Assembly (NCBI GenBank): GCA_947579665.1
Contig: OX388343.1
Location: forward strand, 88,950,254-89,014,253
Direction of reading: 5' to 3'
Length of the DNA: 64,000 nt
Origin: Sympetrum striolatum
Lineage: Eukaryota > Arthropoda > Insecta > Odonata > Libellulidae
Below are positions 48,701 to 61,300 of the stretch, one piece after another. The notes beneath the pieces are model-generated. The model was given only the letters and a program-made list of their open reading frames with translations. It had not been told where the DNA came from and made no database searches. Every line of letters begins with the position of its first letter. The first letter of the stretch is position 1. Position numbers and translations under genes: made by a program.

Positions 48701-51700
48701 TAGATGGTCTACGTTAAACTTTTGTTTGTCTTTGAAAAAAAATTGGCATTTGATGTAAAACCCATTTCACTCACCAACACAGGGCACAAAAGAGATAACA
48801 ATCAAACTACAGTTATTCTAGCAGAATACCTCATATATACCTGTAACATTTGTAAACCTTTTTATTAGTAGTCTGTGATATTCAAATGGTAAGTTAAGTG
48901 GTCTCTGAGGAACAAATTGTTGGTGACTGCTGAGCTCAAGTAAACTCTCTTGCTTATCGTTCCCATAAAAAAGAAATTTGAGACTCTTTTCTATTTGATC
49001 CTCCTTCTTACCTCACCTCTGTTTTGTTACCCTTGAATTAATTTCAGGCAACAAAACAGATGTGCCATCGTTTTTACCAAGGCAGGAGCAAAATCTTTTT
49101 CATGATATTTTTTTTTTTGCTTTCATAGCCAAGATTTTTTGCTTACTACTACTTGATGATTCTAATGTAGAGATTTTGGTAGTGTGATGCAGAATACTAT
49201 GAAAAGTGTCACAAAGTTGTGGAAGTAATAACAATCGGCAGAAATAGTCATAGAAAAATGTGTCCCTTCCACTAATTAATTAAATGAATATAAATGGAAT
49301 TTCATTGTATAATTATAATTTGTAATTATTATTTATTTATAATGTCATCAATTAAAATAATAGTTAGAATTTTCTTATAGCAGCTGGTCACACATGATTT
49401 CTTTTGGCAGATTTAACATTATCTTATTTGCCCATTGCAGAATATACCCTGCCTTACAGATAAGGAGTAAGGTTCTTTTCCCCTTCTCCTATTGGTCAAC
49501 AGAACTCATTCGGAGGTTGAAAAAATACAATATCTTATTAAAAGTGTCTTTATAGCATCCGTTTATCATTGATGGTTAGGATGATAGTGTCATTGCCTGC
49601 TTTATAGATAAAAGTCAAGGGCAAAAGCAATTTTATTTGCAACAATTTGAAAATAATGAATTTTGTTAAGCTAATATTCTTCTACCAACAAAGCAAAAAT
49701 CTCATATTCTATCAGTGGGGTCGTTTTGAGAAGAAGCATAGCGAATGGATGCGTGGCCTATTTTAAATAAAGGTAAGAAAATATTTTAATATCAGTGCGG
49801 TGCCAACAACTATTAAATTGTACCATCTCACCATAAGTTTTGTTTGAGAGGCAGGAGACTACCGGTTTTAATTTTTTAATCAATCAAAAACCTCCAAAAC
49901 TATTTGCTCCCTGAGAAATCGTTATCATTCGTTTACTTCCTTCTTTAGTATGAAGGATGATCTAACTCAACAAGGAAAAATGTTTCCGGGAGTAGTAGTA
50001 TTATAGAGTTATAGAGTATTTTTCGGCGTCAAAGGACGTCGAGGACGCACACACGCACCCCAGTTTTGGAAGCAAAATTTCGGAAAAAAGTTTTGTTCGG
50101 AGTAATAAGCAAAAGATGATACTGCGTATATAATTATGTAGGTGATTAATGTCGGTAAATTCAGGGGGTCGATTTTGTAATTAGTCGACAAGAGTTTTCG
50201 GTCGAGAAATCGGCCATCTTGAGAAATTAGTCGACCGAAATCTAGTTTTGCGATTTTGTAAACGTTGCTGTCACTATCGAGTGAGAACTTACGTGATAAC
50301 TTCCGCCATATTTGTCGATTTTCATTTAGTAGGCGAGAACTGGCGTGACAAGTGAGAAGTGGACGTAGACGGATGTAGAATTAATTAAAGAATCTTAATA
50401 TTGACGTAAAATACATCTTTTGAATCGAAATTACGAAAACGATGACAAAATAAACGAAAATTTTCGCCGTAGTGACAATGACAAGAAGTGGATGTAGACC
50501 TGTGAAATTTCGTATCTTCCTATTCCAATACATTGTTTTTTCTTGATTTTGCGCCTTTGATACAGATTCATCAATATCATCGATATGAGAAGGCGTGACT
50601 TCGTGGAAAGCCATTTGCATCCATCCACAGAAAAGTTTTCTGTGGAAACCTACGCTTTTCTGTGGAAAAGTACGAATTCGTAGTGTTACACTTAAGTGTT
50701 TTCATTCTACAGATTTATCAAGGTTTGATCGAGTAAGTCGAACGTTTTGGAACACAAAATGTAGTTTGAGCAATGTATAACACGAAGCAATTTTGTTATT
50801 TTCGCGTTTATAAACATTCTATACGTAATTAATAAGCAGTGCCTGTTTCAATGGTCAATTGCTGTGCATTTTGCTGTCAGAACAGTAGCCCCCACTACAT
50901 GTTCCGAAACTATATAGAATCTACAGATCTTCCTCAATTTTATTATTTCATTCAGTATATGAACTCCATGAATCAGAACGAACGTCGGTATTAAGCCACG
51001 GCGTTTTAATCAACATTTCATTGTGCTCTCGGTTGTTCATGGTATAAAAGTTCTCGTATTCGTCATTTTGACAACTTCTACCGCATTGAGCCCCTCATAT
51101 GAATTAAAATAAACATTTGCACAAACGGAAAATCTCTAATTACCCTGGAAAGCCATTATAATGTATTATATAGTAGCTTAATTTTATTGCGGTAAACGAT
51201 TATTAAGGAATTTTTATGCCATACTTGATATTGATCTAGTAAAAACTGAGCCGGATTAATGCATTAGAATACACATAAAATTAACATTCGAATGATCATC
51301 AAGGTTTTAATGCAGTTTGCTGGAGGTTGACAGATATTTCGTTCTCTGTATCACTCTAGCAGACGACTCCGGTATCCGAGTTCGTTTTTGTATCTTGCAG
51401 TCTTTGTAACTTTTACAGAATTAAATTGGAGATAATGGTCCTACGAAGTCAAGAAAAGTACCAAAGGAAGGTAAATTAAGTGAAGAATCTTAATATTGTC
51501 GTAAAATACAACTTTTGAATCGAAATTACGGGTACTATGAAAAAATTCACGAAAGTTTTCGCCGTAGTAAACAACCAGTCCCCCTGACGACCAAGGTGAT
51601 TGTTGAATCCGATACATTAATTCTCCCACAAGAATACACGGAGATTTTTGAGACAGAATATTAATGTAAACTTGATTTTATAGAAGAGAATTTAAAGCAG

Positions 51701-53954
51701 TTAGTTTTTGTGATTCTCATGAACTGCATCATGGAATCGAATTCGTAATTTCGCTATTAATCTTGGTCATTATTAATGCGATTTTCTATGATATATCAAT
51801 TTCACAGGACAAACAGAAAAGGTACTCAAGTTTATGAAAGATGTCATCGTATCAAAAAATTTTTTTAACTCAATACAAAACAGAGTCTATATATCTACAA
51901 CAAATTATTCTTATTGAGTTGAATGATTCATTGAAAATACTCATCTGCTTTAAGTTTCGTAAATTAAACATCGGGAAATCATACGATAACTTCGACGAGT
52001 TACTGAACCAGTTGTTTTGCCTTAAATAGTTTCGTTGAGTCTCGACAAAGTCTTTCATTTTTTAAGGTGTCTGTTATAACAACAGGTACAAATTAAAACA
52101 AAATAATGTCCATTTCATCAGATTTCGATAGCAATAACAGTAACATTATCACGTAATGCCATTCGCATACGCTCTCAAGTAAGGCAATAAAAACATTATA
52201 TTCGCAGCATCCAAGTCTTGTAATTTGTATTGTATGTATTTGTAATACATACAAAAGTAGAACATTGCATAGTTAATACTTAAAATACATGTAAATAGTT
52301 TTATTTCTCAAGTAGAGCATATTAAGATACTTATTCTATTAATATTTAGGATTTAATGCTCTAATGAATTGGTACCAAGGTTTTTAAATCCTCAATGAAC
52401 GCCCTCTTGCCTTTCTTGTTTTCATTCGAAATTGGAATTGCGCATGCGCGAACTACTGCCATAAGTGAAATATGGCAACGTCCCTCAAGACGCTCTCGAC
52501 TGGCTCTCGACCGGCAGCTCTCATGTCGATCGATAGTGACAATTGCACTGAAATCGCAGTTATCACATGAGAACTGTTTTCGGTCGAGATCGAAGCTTTG
52601 TAGTGACAACTCACAGCTGTCACTGTCGTGTGATAGCTCTGAATTACAAAATCGACCCCCAGGTCTAGGAATCGAATTGCTGTTTTTCTACGGATTTCGC
52701 CGCAATCAAATGACGCGCCTTCGGCTGTTATAGCGTATTCATTATAATAGTTTACTCATTGCATTCATTATTACTCGTATTTTTACTGAAATATTTTCAC
52801 CGTTTTAATTACCGTATTTTTCGCCAGATATCGGGAGCGTTATCTTTACCAAAAATATCAAAATTTTGATATGCATATATGTGCCTTAGACGTTTATAGG
52901 TAATTTTCCGGTAAATGCCTAGAGCAGATAACCTTATTCTAGCACAAGCATTGACTTAAGAAAAACGTAATATTTGGGATCGAAGACGGACTGCAATTTT
53001 GAGGGACTTATTTCAGGTGAAAAAACGCGTCCACGAAGCCGGGAAATATTGTAAATGGAGGTTGTACAGAATTGTTTTTAACGTTTTGACAATGTGCTTT
53101 GCCGCTAATAAAACAAGTATCGGCTTATTCTCTTGCTTCCGCAGTAAACGCGATTCCTGCAAATAAATTAATACTGACATGCCAGATGAGTGGGATTTTT
53201 TCCAACTGCGATTTCGATACCGGATGCTGCATTAAATATTATCTCAAATCCTCCGGATGCTCCCCCGCCAACAGCATCGTCAAGTACTCTGAGATTTTAA
53301 AACGTTTCTGTGACGAGAGAATATGATGAACTCCAGAGTTGATGTACATTTAAAATTTAACCTTTGAAGCCTCTCTCTCAATTTCATTGCTAAATTTATC
53401 ACTGAAACGAAACGTACGGTGAAGCCTACTCGCCTGAGCAACAATCTGAAGCGGGCCTATTTAATATAATTTTTAAATCGTGCATCAGCGTTCCATTATT
53501 TATCTTAATAATAATAATATACGTATTTTTTAATACGATGAGCTGTACATAAATCCTATTTCTAAATAGAGAATTATATTTGACGTTTATGGCTATAAAT
53601 AGATATCTGAATGATAAAGGATAAAATAGTCATCTTAAAACATTAATTTCCGAATAATACAATTTTAGAATTTGATGGGATTGCGAATTTTTGTTTCGTT
53701 ACAAAAAAAAAACAAAAAAATACTCTCCTTTTAAAATAATCCTTAAATGATAAAAAAACCGCAAGAAATACAGAAGTGTTAAGCATAGAGAAAAATGTTG
53801 GCTGATAAACGTCCGGCAAATTCAATTTATAAAGTGATTGGAAATTTATGACAATATTGATATCATAGTGCTTACCTGCATAGGAACCACAGGAATGTTG
53901 AACGAGGGCACTTATAATGCATTTTAAAATTAGAACTATAATCAAAGGATGCAT
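39798..53954 (-). CDS. CLIP-domain trypsin-like serine protease (secreted)
   Basis: Probable extracellular clip protease of an immune, clotting or developmental cascade; the closest general type is the proclotting-enzyme group. Minus-strand exons: 53954-53876 (signal peptide, [19 protein letters not shown]), 48572-48457, 48077-47953 (first half of CLIP, see separate entry), 45474-45303, 42274-42100, 41424-41153, 40707-40547 and 39956-39798. Without the 48077 exon the phases close to 377 residues. CLIP end: [13 protein letters not shown], then a Ser/Thr/Pro linker. Catalytic domain: activation site DGRIVGG, LTAAHC (His57), NDIAIL (Asp102), GKDSCQGDSGGP (Asp189 for Arg/Lys specificity; Ser195), VSWGIRC and [13 protein letters not shown]. 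The intron after 45303 appears to be GC-AG. A Cys in GCGLAPGF before the activation site probably tethers the clip chain. Confidence 0.88.
43046..43815. repeat. Dispersed repeat shared with the 30 kb block
   Basis: 43670-43780 matches about 30022-30135 in the same orientation (GTTTCTCAATCATTC, ATATATAAGAAGAGT, CATTATAAGGGTTTC). 43046-43110 matches about 30446-30512 in the opposite orientation (reverse complement AAATGAGGAATGGATATT). The same family therefore has two copies 13 kb apart with different internal order. Confidence 0.65.
43855..43877. repeat. TA microsatellite
   Basis: (TA)n tract of about 23 bp. Confidence 0.8.
45068..45192 (+). repeat. tRNA-like sequence inside a 30 bp-arm foldback
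   Basis: The outer arms TCCCAAGGAAAAACGGACTT and, as reverse complement of the right, TCCCGAGGAAAAACGGATTT, are about 32 bp each. Between them 45096-45172 resembles a tRNA body: TGGTAGTTTGAAAAG (A-box-like), CTGCCTCCCGG near the anticodon arm and AGTTCGTTTCCCGGCCCC (B-box-like), with GTCTG/CAGAC closing it. The stems do not form a clean cloverleaf, so this is a SINE or tRNA relic. Confidence 0.55.
45727..46193. repeat. Long inverted repeat, about 120 bp arms, 225 bp spacer
   Basis: The left arm (45727-45844) and right arm (46071-46193) are about 93 percent identical by eye as reverse complements. Shared blocks include GATGAAAAATAACA, AGTATTTATTAAAAACAATA, AATGGAAACAAA, AGTTTCAGAGATTGATCTCC and ATCATCAAGT. 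It lies in the protease intron 45475-48456. Motif order (AT-rich arm, ACGA..AGTTTC, CATCATCAAG) parallels the palindromes at 19 and 62 kb. Confidence 0.9.
46270..47470 (-). mobile_element. Decayed LINE reverse transcriptase
   Basis: Minus-strand relic in the protease intron. Near 47460-47345 it reads [20 protein letters not shown] then [14 protein letters not shown], the first conserved reverse transcriptase block of RTE/BovB-like elements. The downstream end near 46280 carries a glutamate-rich GGAAGAAGAAG tail typical of these elements. Many stops; the rest was not traced. Confidence 0.65.
47953..48077 (-). CDS. Candidate CLIP-domain exon of the protease
   Basis: The minus strand here reads, after a clean TTTTCAG acceptor, [20 protein letters not shown] then CN, which carries the first three cysteines of a CLIP domain with the usual spacing (C-x9-C-x5-C). 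It continues through NRDPDF, a phrase like those common between the third and fourth CLIP cysteines. It ends at GTAAGT in phase 2. The preceding exon ends in phase 0, which fits, but the next known exon (45474) needs phase 0, so the frame does not close. Either a short exon of 3n+1 bases is missing or there is an indel. Confidence 0.65.
48573..50163. other. Left part of protease intron 1
   Basis: AT-rich sequence, no gene or element recognised before the terminal repeat at 50164. Confidence 0.4.
50164..52660. mobile_element. 2.5 kb element with GGGGGTCGATTTTGTAATT terminal inverted repeats
   Basis: Left end GGGGGTCGATTTTGTAATTA; the right end as reverse complement begins with the same 19 bases. 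Both subterminal regions are locally richer in CG and repeat phrases such as TTTCGGTCGA and TGTCACTATCGA. Internally, 50386-50472 and 51478-51568 are direct repeats (GAATCTTAATATTGxCGTAA, CTTTTGAATCGAAATTACG, TTTTCGCCGTAGT). No clear target-site duplication and no transposase were found. The G-rich termini recall PIF/Harbinger elements, but the class is unproven. Confidence 0.7.
52439..52450. promoter_or_regulatory. NRF-1/Erect-wing consensus site
   Basis: TGCGCATGCGCG matches YGCGCAYGCGCR, the binding consensus of vertebrate NRF-1 and its insect homologue Erect wing, in an otherwise CpG-poor region. It lies within the right part of the 50.2-52.7 kb element. Function is not shown by sequence alone. 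Confidence 0.4.
53145..53326 (+). CDS. Cysteine-rich reading frame, possible terminal exon of a small secreted peptide
   Basis: After a long pyrimidine tract and CAG (acceptor at 53143-53144), an open frame of about 60 codons runs to TGA at 53324. It is richer in GC than its surroundings and reads [20 protein letters not shown], then [20 protein letters not shown], and ends LKRFCDERI. The spacing C-x8-C-x5-CC-x9-C is reminiscent of colipase/prokineticin-like or other short secreted cysteine peptides, but I do not recognise a family. No signal-peptide exon was found upstream. It lies on the opposite strand inside protease intron 1. A chance frame remains possible. Confidence 0.35.
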
Positions 53955-55337
53955 TTTAAAAAATATGAATCACAACAACTTGCGATCTTGGTTATTATCG
54001 CAGCAAGGCATTCATTACGTGCTCAATGCGACAGCGTTGACAGCTTAGCGTTTGATCGTCTGGATCTTTTGCGACAGTTATCATGAATGAGGGCGCCATT
54101 AAGTTTTGCTATCAGCCAATCAAGTCATAAGAATAGCCAATGGAATGAATCCTGCGTAAAATAATATAAACTTAATTCCTTTGGAATATTAATATTTCTA
54201 ATTTTAAATATTACTGGTAATAGTAAACTTTGAGTATTGTTAGATAATGTCTCACTGTAAAAAACGTATGATATTCAACTTTCAAATTTATAGTGTCAAC
54301 GAAAGGAAATTTGGAGGAACATATCGCACCCACTATTCTTCCAAAAAAAAATACTTTTTAAAATACACATGCACAGAAATTCAAGAGAGGCATAAGAAGA
54401 AGAAAATAAGAAATTTCAGAAAAGTTATAAACTGTAATGGTATATTAAGCAACATATTTCGCTGCATTATTTGTTTCTGGGTTAGTTATTTCGTAAAATT
54501 TCAATATTACAAAATACCAAAAATCCCATTATAAAATGCATCATTTTATCATTCAATTAACGAACCAATAATCTAGAGCTGGATAAAATTTTCTTAATTT
54601 TTTTGCCAAAATTAGTGTGGTCATAAAGGTTTGACCGCATATTTCTTCACATTTCGTGAATCCCCTTACGTTATACGAAAAAGATCATTAAAAAGAAGTA
54701 ATTTACCTGAAATATTTAAAACAATCTCATAATTTTGAATTTTTGTTTTTTTCGAATGAATTCATAATGTTTAATTCTTTACCCTTATAAGCCTGTAAAA
54801 TTACATGCTAACAAGTGCATTGAAATATTTCGTGCTACTCATAATGGAGAACAGTTGTCCATTTATGTAACATAATTCCCTTCTTTACATGGAATGAATT
54901 TTTAATTCACATTTTGAGTGATAAAACTTGGAAATGAACATGATAACTCACGATATATGGCTTGAAAACCAATTGAAACATCTAAAAGTGATTTTGAAAG
55001 GAGAAATCTATCGATTGGGCTTATTTCGAGCTTTTCGATACATCGTAATCTAACTATCGATTGCTATATTATGGTTGTTTTAATTTATTTTGAAGAAGTT
55101 CCATAAAGTAACACAAATTTGGTGATGTTATTTTGTTAAACCTTAGTACTTATAACATTTTTGTGTCCTTCGAGATTAAAGATATGCAGAGCACGATGTG
55201 TAATCGATTTGGAAAGTCAGCGTGAAGTTAAATTAGTTCTGAATGTTCGTTGAAAACACGTTCTAAATGTCAATATTCAGTTTCCAGTCACTGGAAAAGT
55301 ATTAATGGTCATCATTCCTTAATATAATAATTTGAAA
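53955..55337. other. Divergent spacer between protease and CMTR1
   Basis: A 1.4 kb region between two head-to-head genes. A frame at 54247-54534 is lysine- and asparagine-rich AT-biased text without domain features, and I do not consider it a gene. No TATA or other clear promoter motif stands out. Confidence 0.45.
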
Positions 55338-58300
55338 ATGTCAGACGTAATGTATTTATCAGGTAGGTATAGAGTGGCTTGTCATTGTGCTTTTCATACA
55401 ATACGAAAAGACAAATTTTCATTAGCTATCCCGATATTTTGATCTTATTGATATCTAGATCGTGTATATCAGTTATACACGATTAGAAGTCATTGCACTT
55501 AAATGATTTGTTTGAGCGTTAGAAATTTGTTGAAGTTAATTTTGCCATGTGAGGTAAATACCTCAATTTGTCGATGTTGATGGTACAGCTACTGTATCCA
55601 TCTGCTTTGTTTTTATCTAATTTTCGACTCAAGGATACGTTTTAAACCTTTGCGTTGTAAGAATTACATTTATGACTACTCTATCAGAGTTGTTTTATTA
55701 CAGAAACGCCTGCGTTAGTTTAAATATTGTGGTTTAACATATCAATATGATGTGAGATTTTGACTCTGAGATTTGTTCTATTGCCTTCATGCCATTAAAA
55801 TTAGCCCTAATTTAAGGATACATATGAATATTTTATTTATATCTCGAATTGTATTCGGCCAATGAATGACTTTCTGTTTGGATACAGACAGCAGTGACGA
55901 AGAAACGGAAATCGAACCGGCTCCAAAAAGATTTCGTGCTTCAAGCGATGATTTTAGTCATGGAGAGACCCAAGAATCAGATAACGTTGAGGATGAGTTT
56001 GAGGATAATAGTCACGCGCAATCCATGGGATGGAAGAAAGGAACTCTTTCACAAAGCTCATCTAGCAGCGATGAAGAGGAAGAAAGGAAAGGAATGTCGT
56101 TTGGCTCATCCTACCAGAATCGCTTTGATAACTTGGTGAAACCCGTCACTGAAGCTAAATATGAAAATACCAAGATCCAAAGAATGCTCGTAAGTTTTAT
56201 GATAAACTGAGTTATCCTTGTTAAATTATTGTGCCAGCTGAGAAAGCTCAATAAAACATAGCTTTTATAACGGGAGGTTTTAGGAGGGGTTTACCTCCCG
56301 TCTTTGGGCAAATGCCAGGATTAAATTCATTTTTATATTCCACTTAAACATCACCACCTGGCCAGAAGGCCAACTTGCAATGAAATCCTAAATAAAAATA
56401 AAAAAATGAAGATTAAGTTTTTATTCCTATGCTTAAACGTCTTAATTCCTCCCCCTAGGTTTTATTTAATATCTTAAACACTATCCGTTACCAGTGAATT
56501 TTATCTATGCTTCGATTTTGAAACATTTTACTGGAATATCATCAGAAAATTATTTTTTTAATGTAACCTATAGGTACTGGCAATGGTCTTTTACTTACAT
56601 TACATTGGAGTAAGAATTTGCATTCAGATATTTGTAATGATGGATGATCTTCTATTTTCTACATTAAATATAGGATAGAATGGGGCACAAGAAAGGCGAA
56701 GGACTTGGAAAGCATGGCAAAGGTCGTGTTGAACCTGTTGAATTATCCACTCAAAGAGGACGTCAAGGTTTAGGCTTCAGCGTTGAAGGATTAGAGGCAG
56801 CTAATCTTGAATGGGATTCTTCTCAAGAGGTTATTTCCTTTTCTTATCTTCATTCACCTTAGTGGCTCTGTAATAATTGTTGCATGCTCTTTAACCATCT
56901 TCTAATGACCTTCAGGTGATTACTATTCAAGAAGAAGTTGAATGGCTTGAAGAAACGAATCATACTCCATTAGATTTGCAAACTCTAGAAAGTTGGGTTG
57001 TAGAAGGACCTATCAAACTTGAAATAGAAGATGAAACACAGTTTTGTGATCCTGAAATTCTACGCAACGTTTTACATAGCAAGGTAAGTTAGTAGTACTG
57101 TATTTCAATGTAGTTATCCATAAAATATGGAATAAACTGTGTGCAATGTTTCCAAGTGGTTTGTAATACCATAAGAAGCACAAAATCCTTTTACTTTCAT
57201 ACATTGAAAGATAAAAATCTCTATCTCCCTCTCTTTGTAAACAAGCCAGCAATCTCTTCTGTGAACATAACTCTACAACACCTTACTTCCCTTTCATACT
57301 TCTAAAGTTTAGGGATCACTCATACCTATTATTTTATTGATTTTATTATTTCTTTTCTCATTAATCATCCTTCTCTGCAAAAACATAGACAATAATTTCA
57401 ACCAGTCCTATGTATTTCTCACTTTTTCATCACATTTAACCTTTGTTGTTATGCATAATGTGTTGCCATGTGCCCAAACAAATTTACACATCCTTTTTCT
57501 TCCCTTTAATTTTTAGTTCAAATTTATTCACTATGCAATCATTTGTGATGCTTTGTTCAGTTTTTGTCGCTATTACCTCTACAGTCTATTTCAACTGTAA
57601 GGTAATAATTGTCTTATTTATGGGCTAAATATAGTGTAAATTTTTTCATGTCAAATTATGGCTTTTAAAGTAATTTAAGTTTAATTAAATGAAAGCAGAA
57701 AATGGCAGAAGTATTTCATTGCAGTTATCTGCTTTGTAATCAGAACACTATTTTGTGTGTAAGTACACTAACTTTCAATGTTTACATCTAGATTCATTGG
57801 ATCATTATTTTAGTATGCAAACATCTCTTGAGTAATTTTTTGTGATATGATTTTACTCTTTGTTAATCTTCCCTTGGATTGCAATTGAAAATATTTGTCT
57901 TAACAAATGTTATGTTATTTTTTTGATGCTTAGAGTGTGTTTGATAAGCTGTCGCCAATAGACATGAGGAAAGCTCGGATGAGGTCTAACCCGTTTGAAA
58001 CCATCCGCAATGGAATATTCCTCAATCGGGCAGCCATGAAGATGGCTAACATGGATGCAGTATTTGACTTCATGTTCACCAATCCTGTGGATGAAGCTAA
58101 TGTAAGCATGTTTAGTTATCCTTATAGGTGTTTTAAAAATTAATTTGATTGAATATTTTTGACTTTTATGAATTCAATTAGGTCATTTTACTATAATTGC
58201 TACCAAATTTGACCATTAAGATTCTGTATGTTCAATAAACTTAGCTGTTGTGTATGTGATGTAATGATGATGGGTGATAGCAGAGATAGGAAATTTTAAT

Positions 58301-61300
58301 CATGAGTTTTTTAATCACCTTAATTTTCAGAATCCTTTAGTGAAAAATGAATTATTGTACTTTGCTGATGTTTGTGCTGGTCCTGGTGGTTTCTCAGAGT
58401 ATGTTCTATGGAGGAAGAAGTGGGAAGCCAAAGGATTTGGATTCACACTAAAAGGAGAAAATGATTTCAAACTCTCAGATTTTTTGGCTGGTCCATGTGA
58501 GAGCTTTGAAACTCATTATGGTAATAAGGATAGTTATATTTTGCCAATTGATAGAGGTTTCAAGCCTCAGCAAGTATTTGCAAATTTAGCAATAACGTCT
58601 GATCTCTAGTGCTATTTTTCTTTTTATTACCACTGACTTTTCTGTAATCTCTGTTCATATTCCAAGATTTTAATATCTTTCTGTAATATGTAGGCCTCAT
58701 TATTACTAAAATTTTGCCAATGATGGAATCAACAAATGCATTTTAACTTAAATGTAAATTAATGAAGTGGTGTTTTTGGATATCTTTTGTTCATATTTGG
58801 ATTTGCAAGCAAATGAGACATTTTGTTTTAGATAGTATGGACTCTCGATTGAAAAGCAATTGGCTGCTGTGGTTAAGTTTACTTTTCAATAAAAAATTGT
58901 GGTGATAAAAATGAAGTCGTACTGTTCACATCCTAACAATCATATCCACCGTTATAATTAATACGATTGAGTTTTTAATACAGTTTGGTGAAATGCCAGC
59001 TTAAATTTTGAAGCAATTGAAAGCATTATTTGGCAGTAATTTGCCATCAATATCCAAATAAGAGGGCCAGTAAGTATTCTGAGTGACTTTGAATTTGGAA
59101 GGTAAGGAAAGTAGGAAAGAAAATAAAAACTAGTGTATCAACAGAAATGCCACAGTATTAAACAGGTTCTTTTACATTAGAACAGTACCCCATCCTTCTG
59201 CATTAAATAGTAGTTAAATGTAGGAAAAGTATTCACTGGCATCAGGAAATTCTTATTCTCTTGAATGAGTTACTTTGTAAATTTTCCTGGAATCAGAATT
59301 TTTCAAGTGGTATCAGTTCTAATTTAATTCCATGTTAAATGGTAAACTAACCAATTTAAACTTTTTCTAAATATTCTCAATCACTTTTTTCAGGAGTTAA
59401 TGGTTTAGATGGAGACGGAGATGTTTTTAAACCTGATAATATTAGAGAATTCACAAATTATGTACACCAAAGAACTTCATTTATTGTTCAGGAAAAACAG
59501 TCAAGTGACTATCACAACAAAGTTACTGGAGTGCACTTCATGATGGCAGATGGGGTAAGAGACTATTCATATAATTTATTATAATTCAAATGAGTCAGAC
59601 TCCTAATGCTTACCTCCTTTCTTTTTTATAGGGGTTTTCAGTGGAATCTAATGAAAATATTCAAGAGATTCTCTCAAAACAATTGTATCTATGCCAGTTC
59701 CTTGTTGCCCTTTGCATAGTGAGGCCAAGTAAGTCACTATGGGTTTGTTTATTCAAAATCATTATGTAGACATTGGAGTATATAAAATGGCTTTTGATGT
59801 GTTACCTTATGGTCTTCTAGCAAAAATATGTTATTGAACCAGAATGTCCATGAATGAATTTTTTATTTTGGTTTGCCCTTCTTTTACAAGCTTTCATTTT
59901 TCCAAAGGTTTATCTTAGGAATGATCTTGTGCTGTTATCTCTTTTATGAATGAAAACATTTTTGGTTTCCGGTTTTGTGATTTGTTTTCTTTTTTCCATT
60001 TCTGAATCCCTAGAAAAAATAGCTGCAAAAATGGTACTTAATCGTATAGTAGACTTATTGAGAAATGAATACAGAACTGAGGAGCATTTTTCCATTTTTA
60101 TTATTTACAGTCACCTAAATCACAAACCATACCTTCTTATTATATATGATATGGCAAAGATGCCAGGCACAACACTAAAATAGATAACACATGAGTAGCT
60201 AGCATTTGAAAATTTGATCACCTAGGTAAACTAATCGGTGGAAAATAATCCCTTCGGGAAAGAGCAGAAAATTGTCTGTTAAAGCTTGAAAGTGGTACAG
60301 TTAGGATTTCAAGTGATGGTACAGTTTTTGTTGAAATTATGATTCAACATTTTTGGTTCACCTGTGTGCTGTGGCTTTTAATGTAAGAATTTTATCTTAA
60401 AAAGGTGGAAGATAAAAATAACATACTTTTGGGATTGATAGTGAATGCAATACAGATTCTGATTACTAAGAAGATGATTAAAATATTTGTAAGTTAGGTG
60501 GTGCTCCCAACCTAATTACCATGATTTGCTTGATGATTTATCTTAAATAGTCAGTGGGATTTCACTTTATCCTATAAATATTGAGAAACATTGGTATTCA
60601 TGGAAGAAACATCCTGTTTGATAATCCAAAAAAATTTCATCTGTGAAACTTTATCTTTCTTGAAACAGCTTCTCTGTCCATTATTTATCACTGTGAAGAA
60701 TCAATCAATAAATGATTTTATACAATCAAATTTTTATTTTTCCATTAATTTGGTATTCATAATCTTGCAATTTGTCAAATACAATTTTGAAATTGTTTAG
60801 AAAATCACCTAGTTTTTCATTCACTTACTCAGCTGTTACAAGTATTTCTTCTCATTAATATCATAAATTCCTTAGATTTTATGTTTTTTGCAAATTTTAA
60901 ATGTATGTTTTGGTTGTACCAAATTTTGTTCTAAAAGATGCACTGCATTTTCTTTTTGATGACGAAAAAGAACAAGTTTTGCATTATTGATCTTACCTGA
61001 TTTTGTTCTTTTTGATTTTTTATTTTCAGAGGGACACTTTGTTTGTAAAGTTTTTGACCTGTTTACTCCCTTCTCTGTTGGCCTCTTCTACTTGCTGTAT
61101 AAATCATTTAAGAAAGTCTCCATTCACAAGCCCAACACCAGTAGGCCAGCCAACTCTGAAAGGTAGTTTTTCTTTTCCATAAATTTCATAAATTCTCTAA
61201 AAGTATTTTGTAATGTTCTAGAAGTATTAAAATGATATCCTCTGATGTATTATGTTTCCTCTGCATACACTGTTATTTGATTTAATTTCCTTATCAGAAA

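Noticed and set aside
52395..52733. 112-codon plus-strand frame with an apparently hydrophobic start
   Set aside because: It lies within the terminal region of the 50.2-52.7 kb element and is explained by repeated CG-rich subterminal sequence.
54247..54534. 95-codon frame in the protease/CMTR1 spacer
   Set aside because: AT-driven lysine/asparagine/isoleucine-rich text with no signal peptide, domain or clear promoter.
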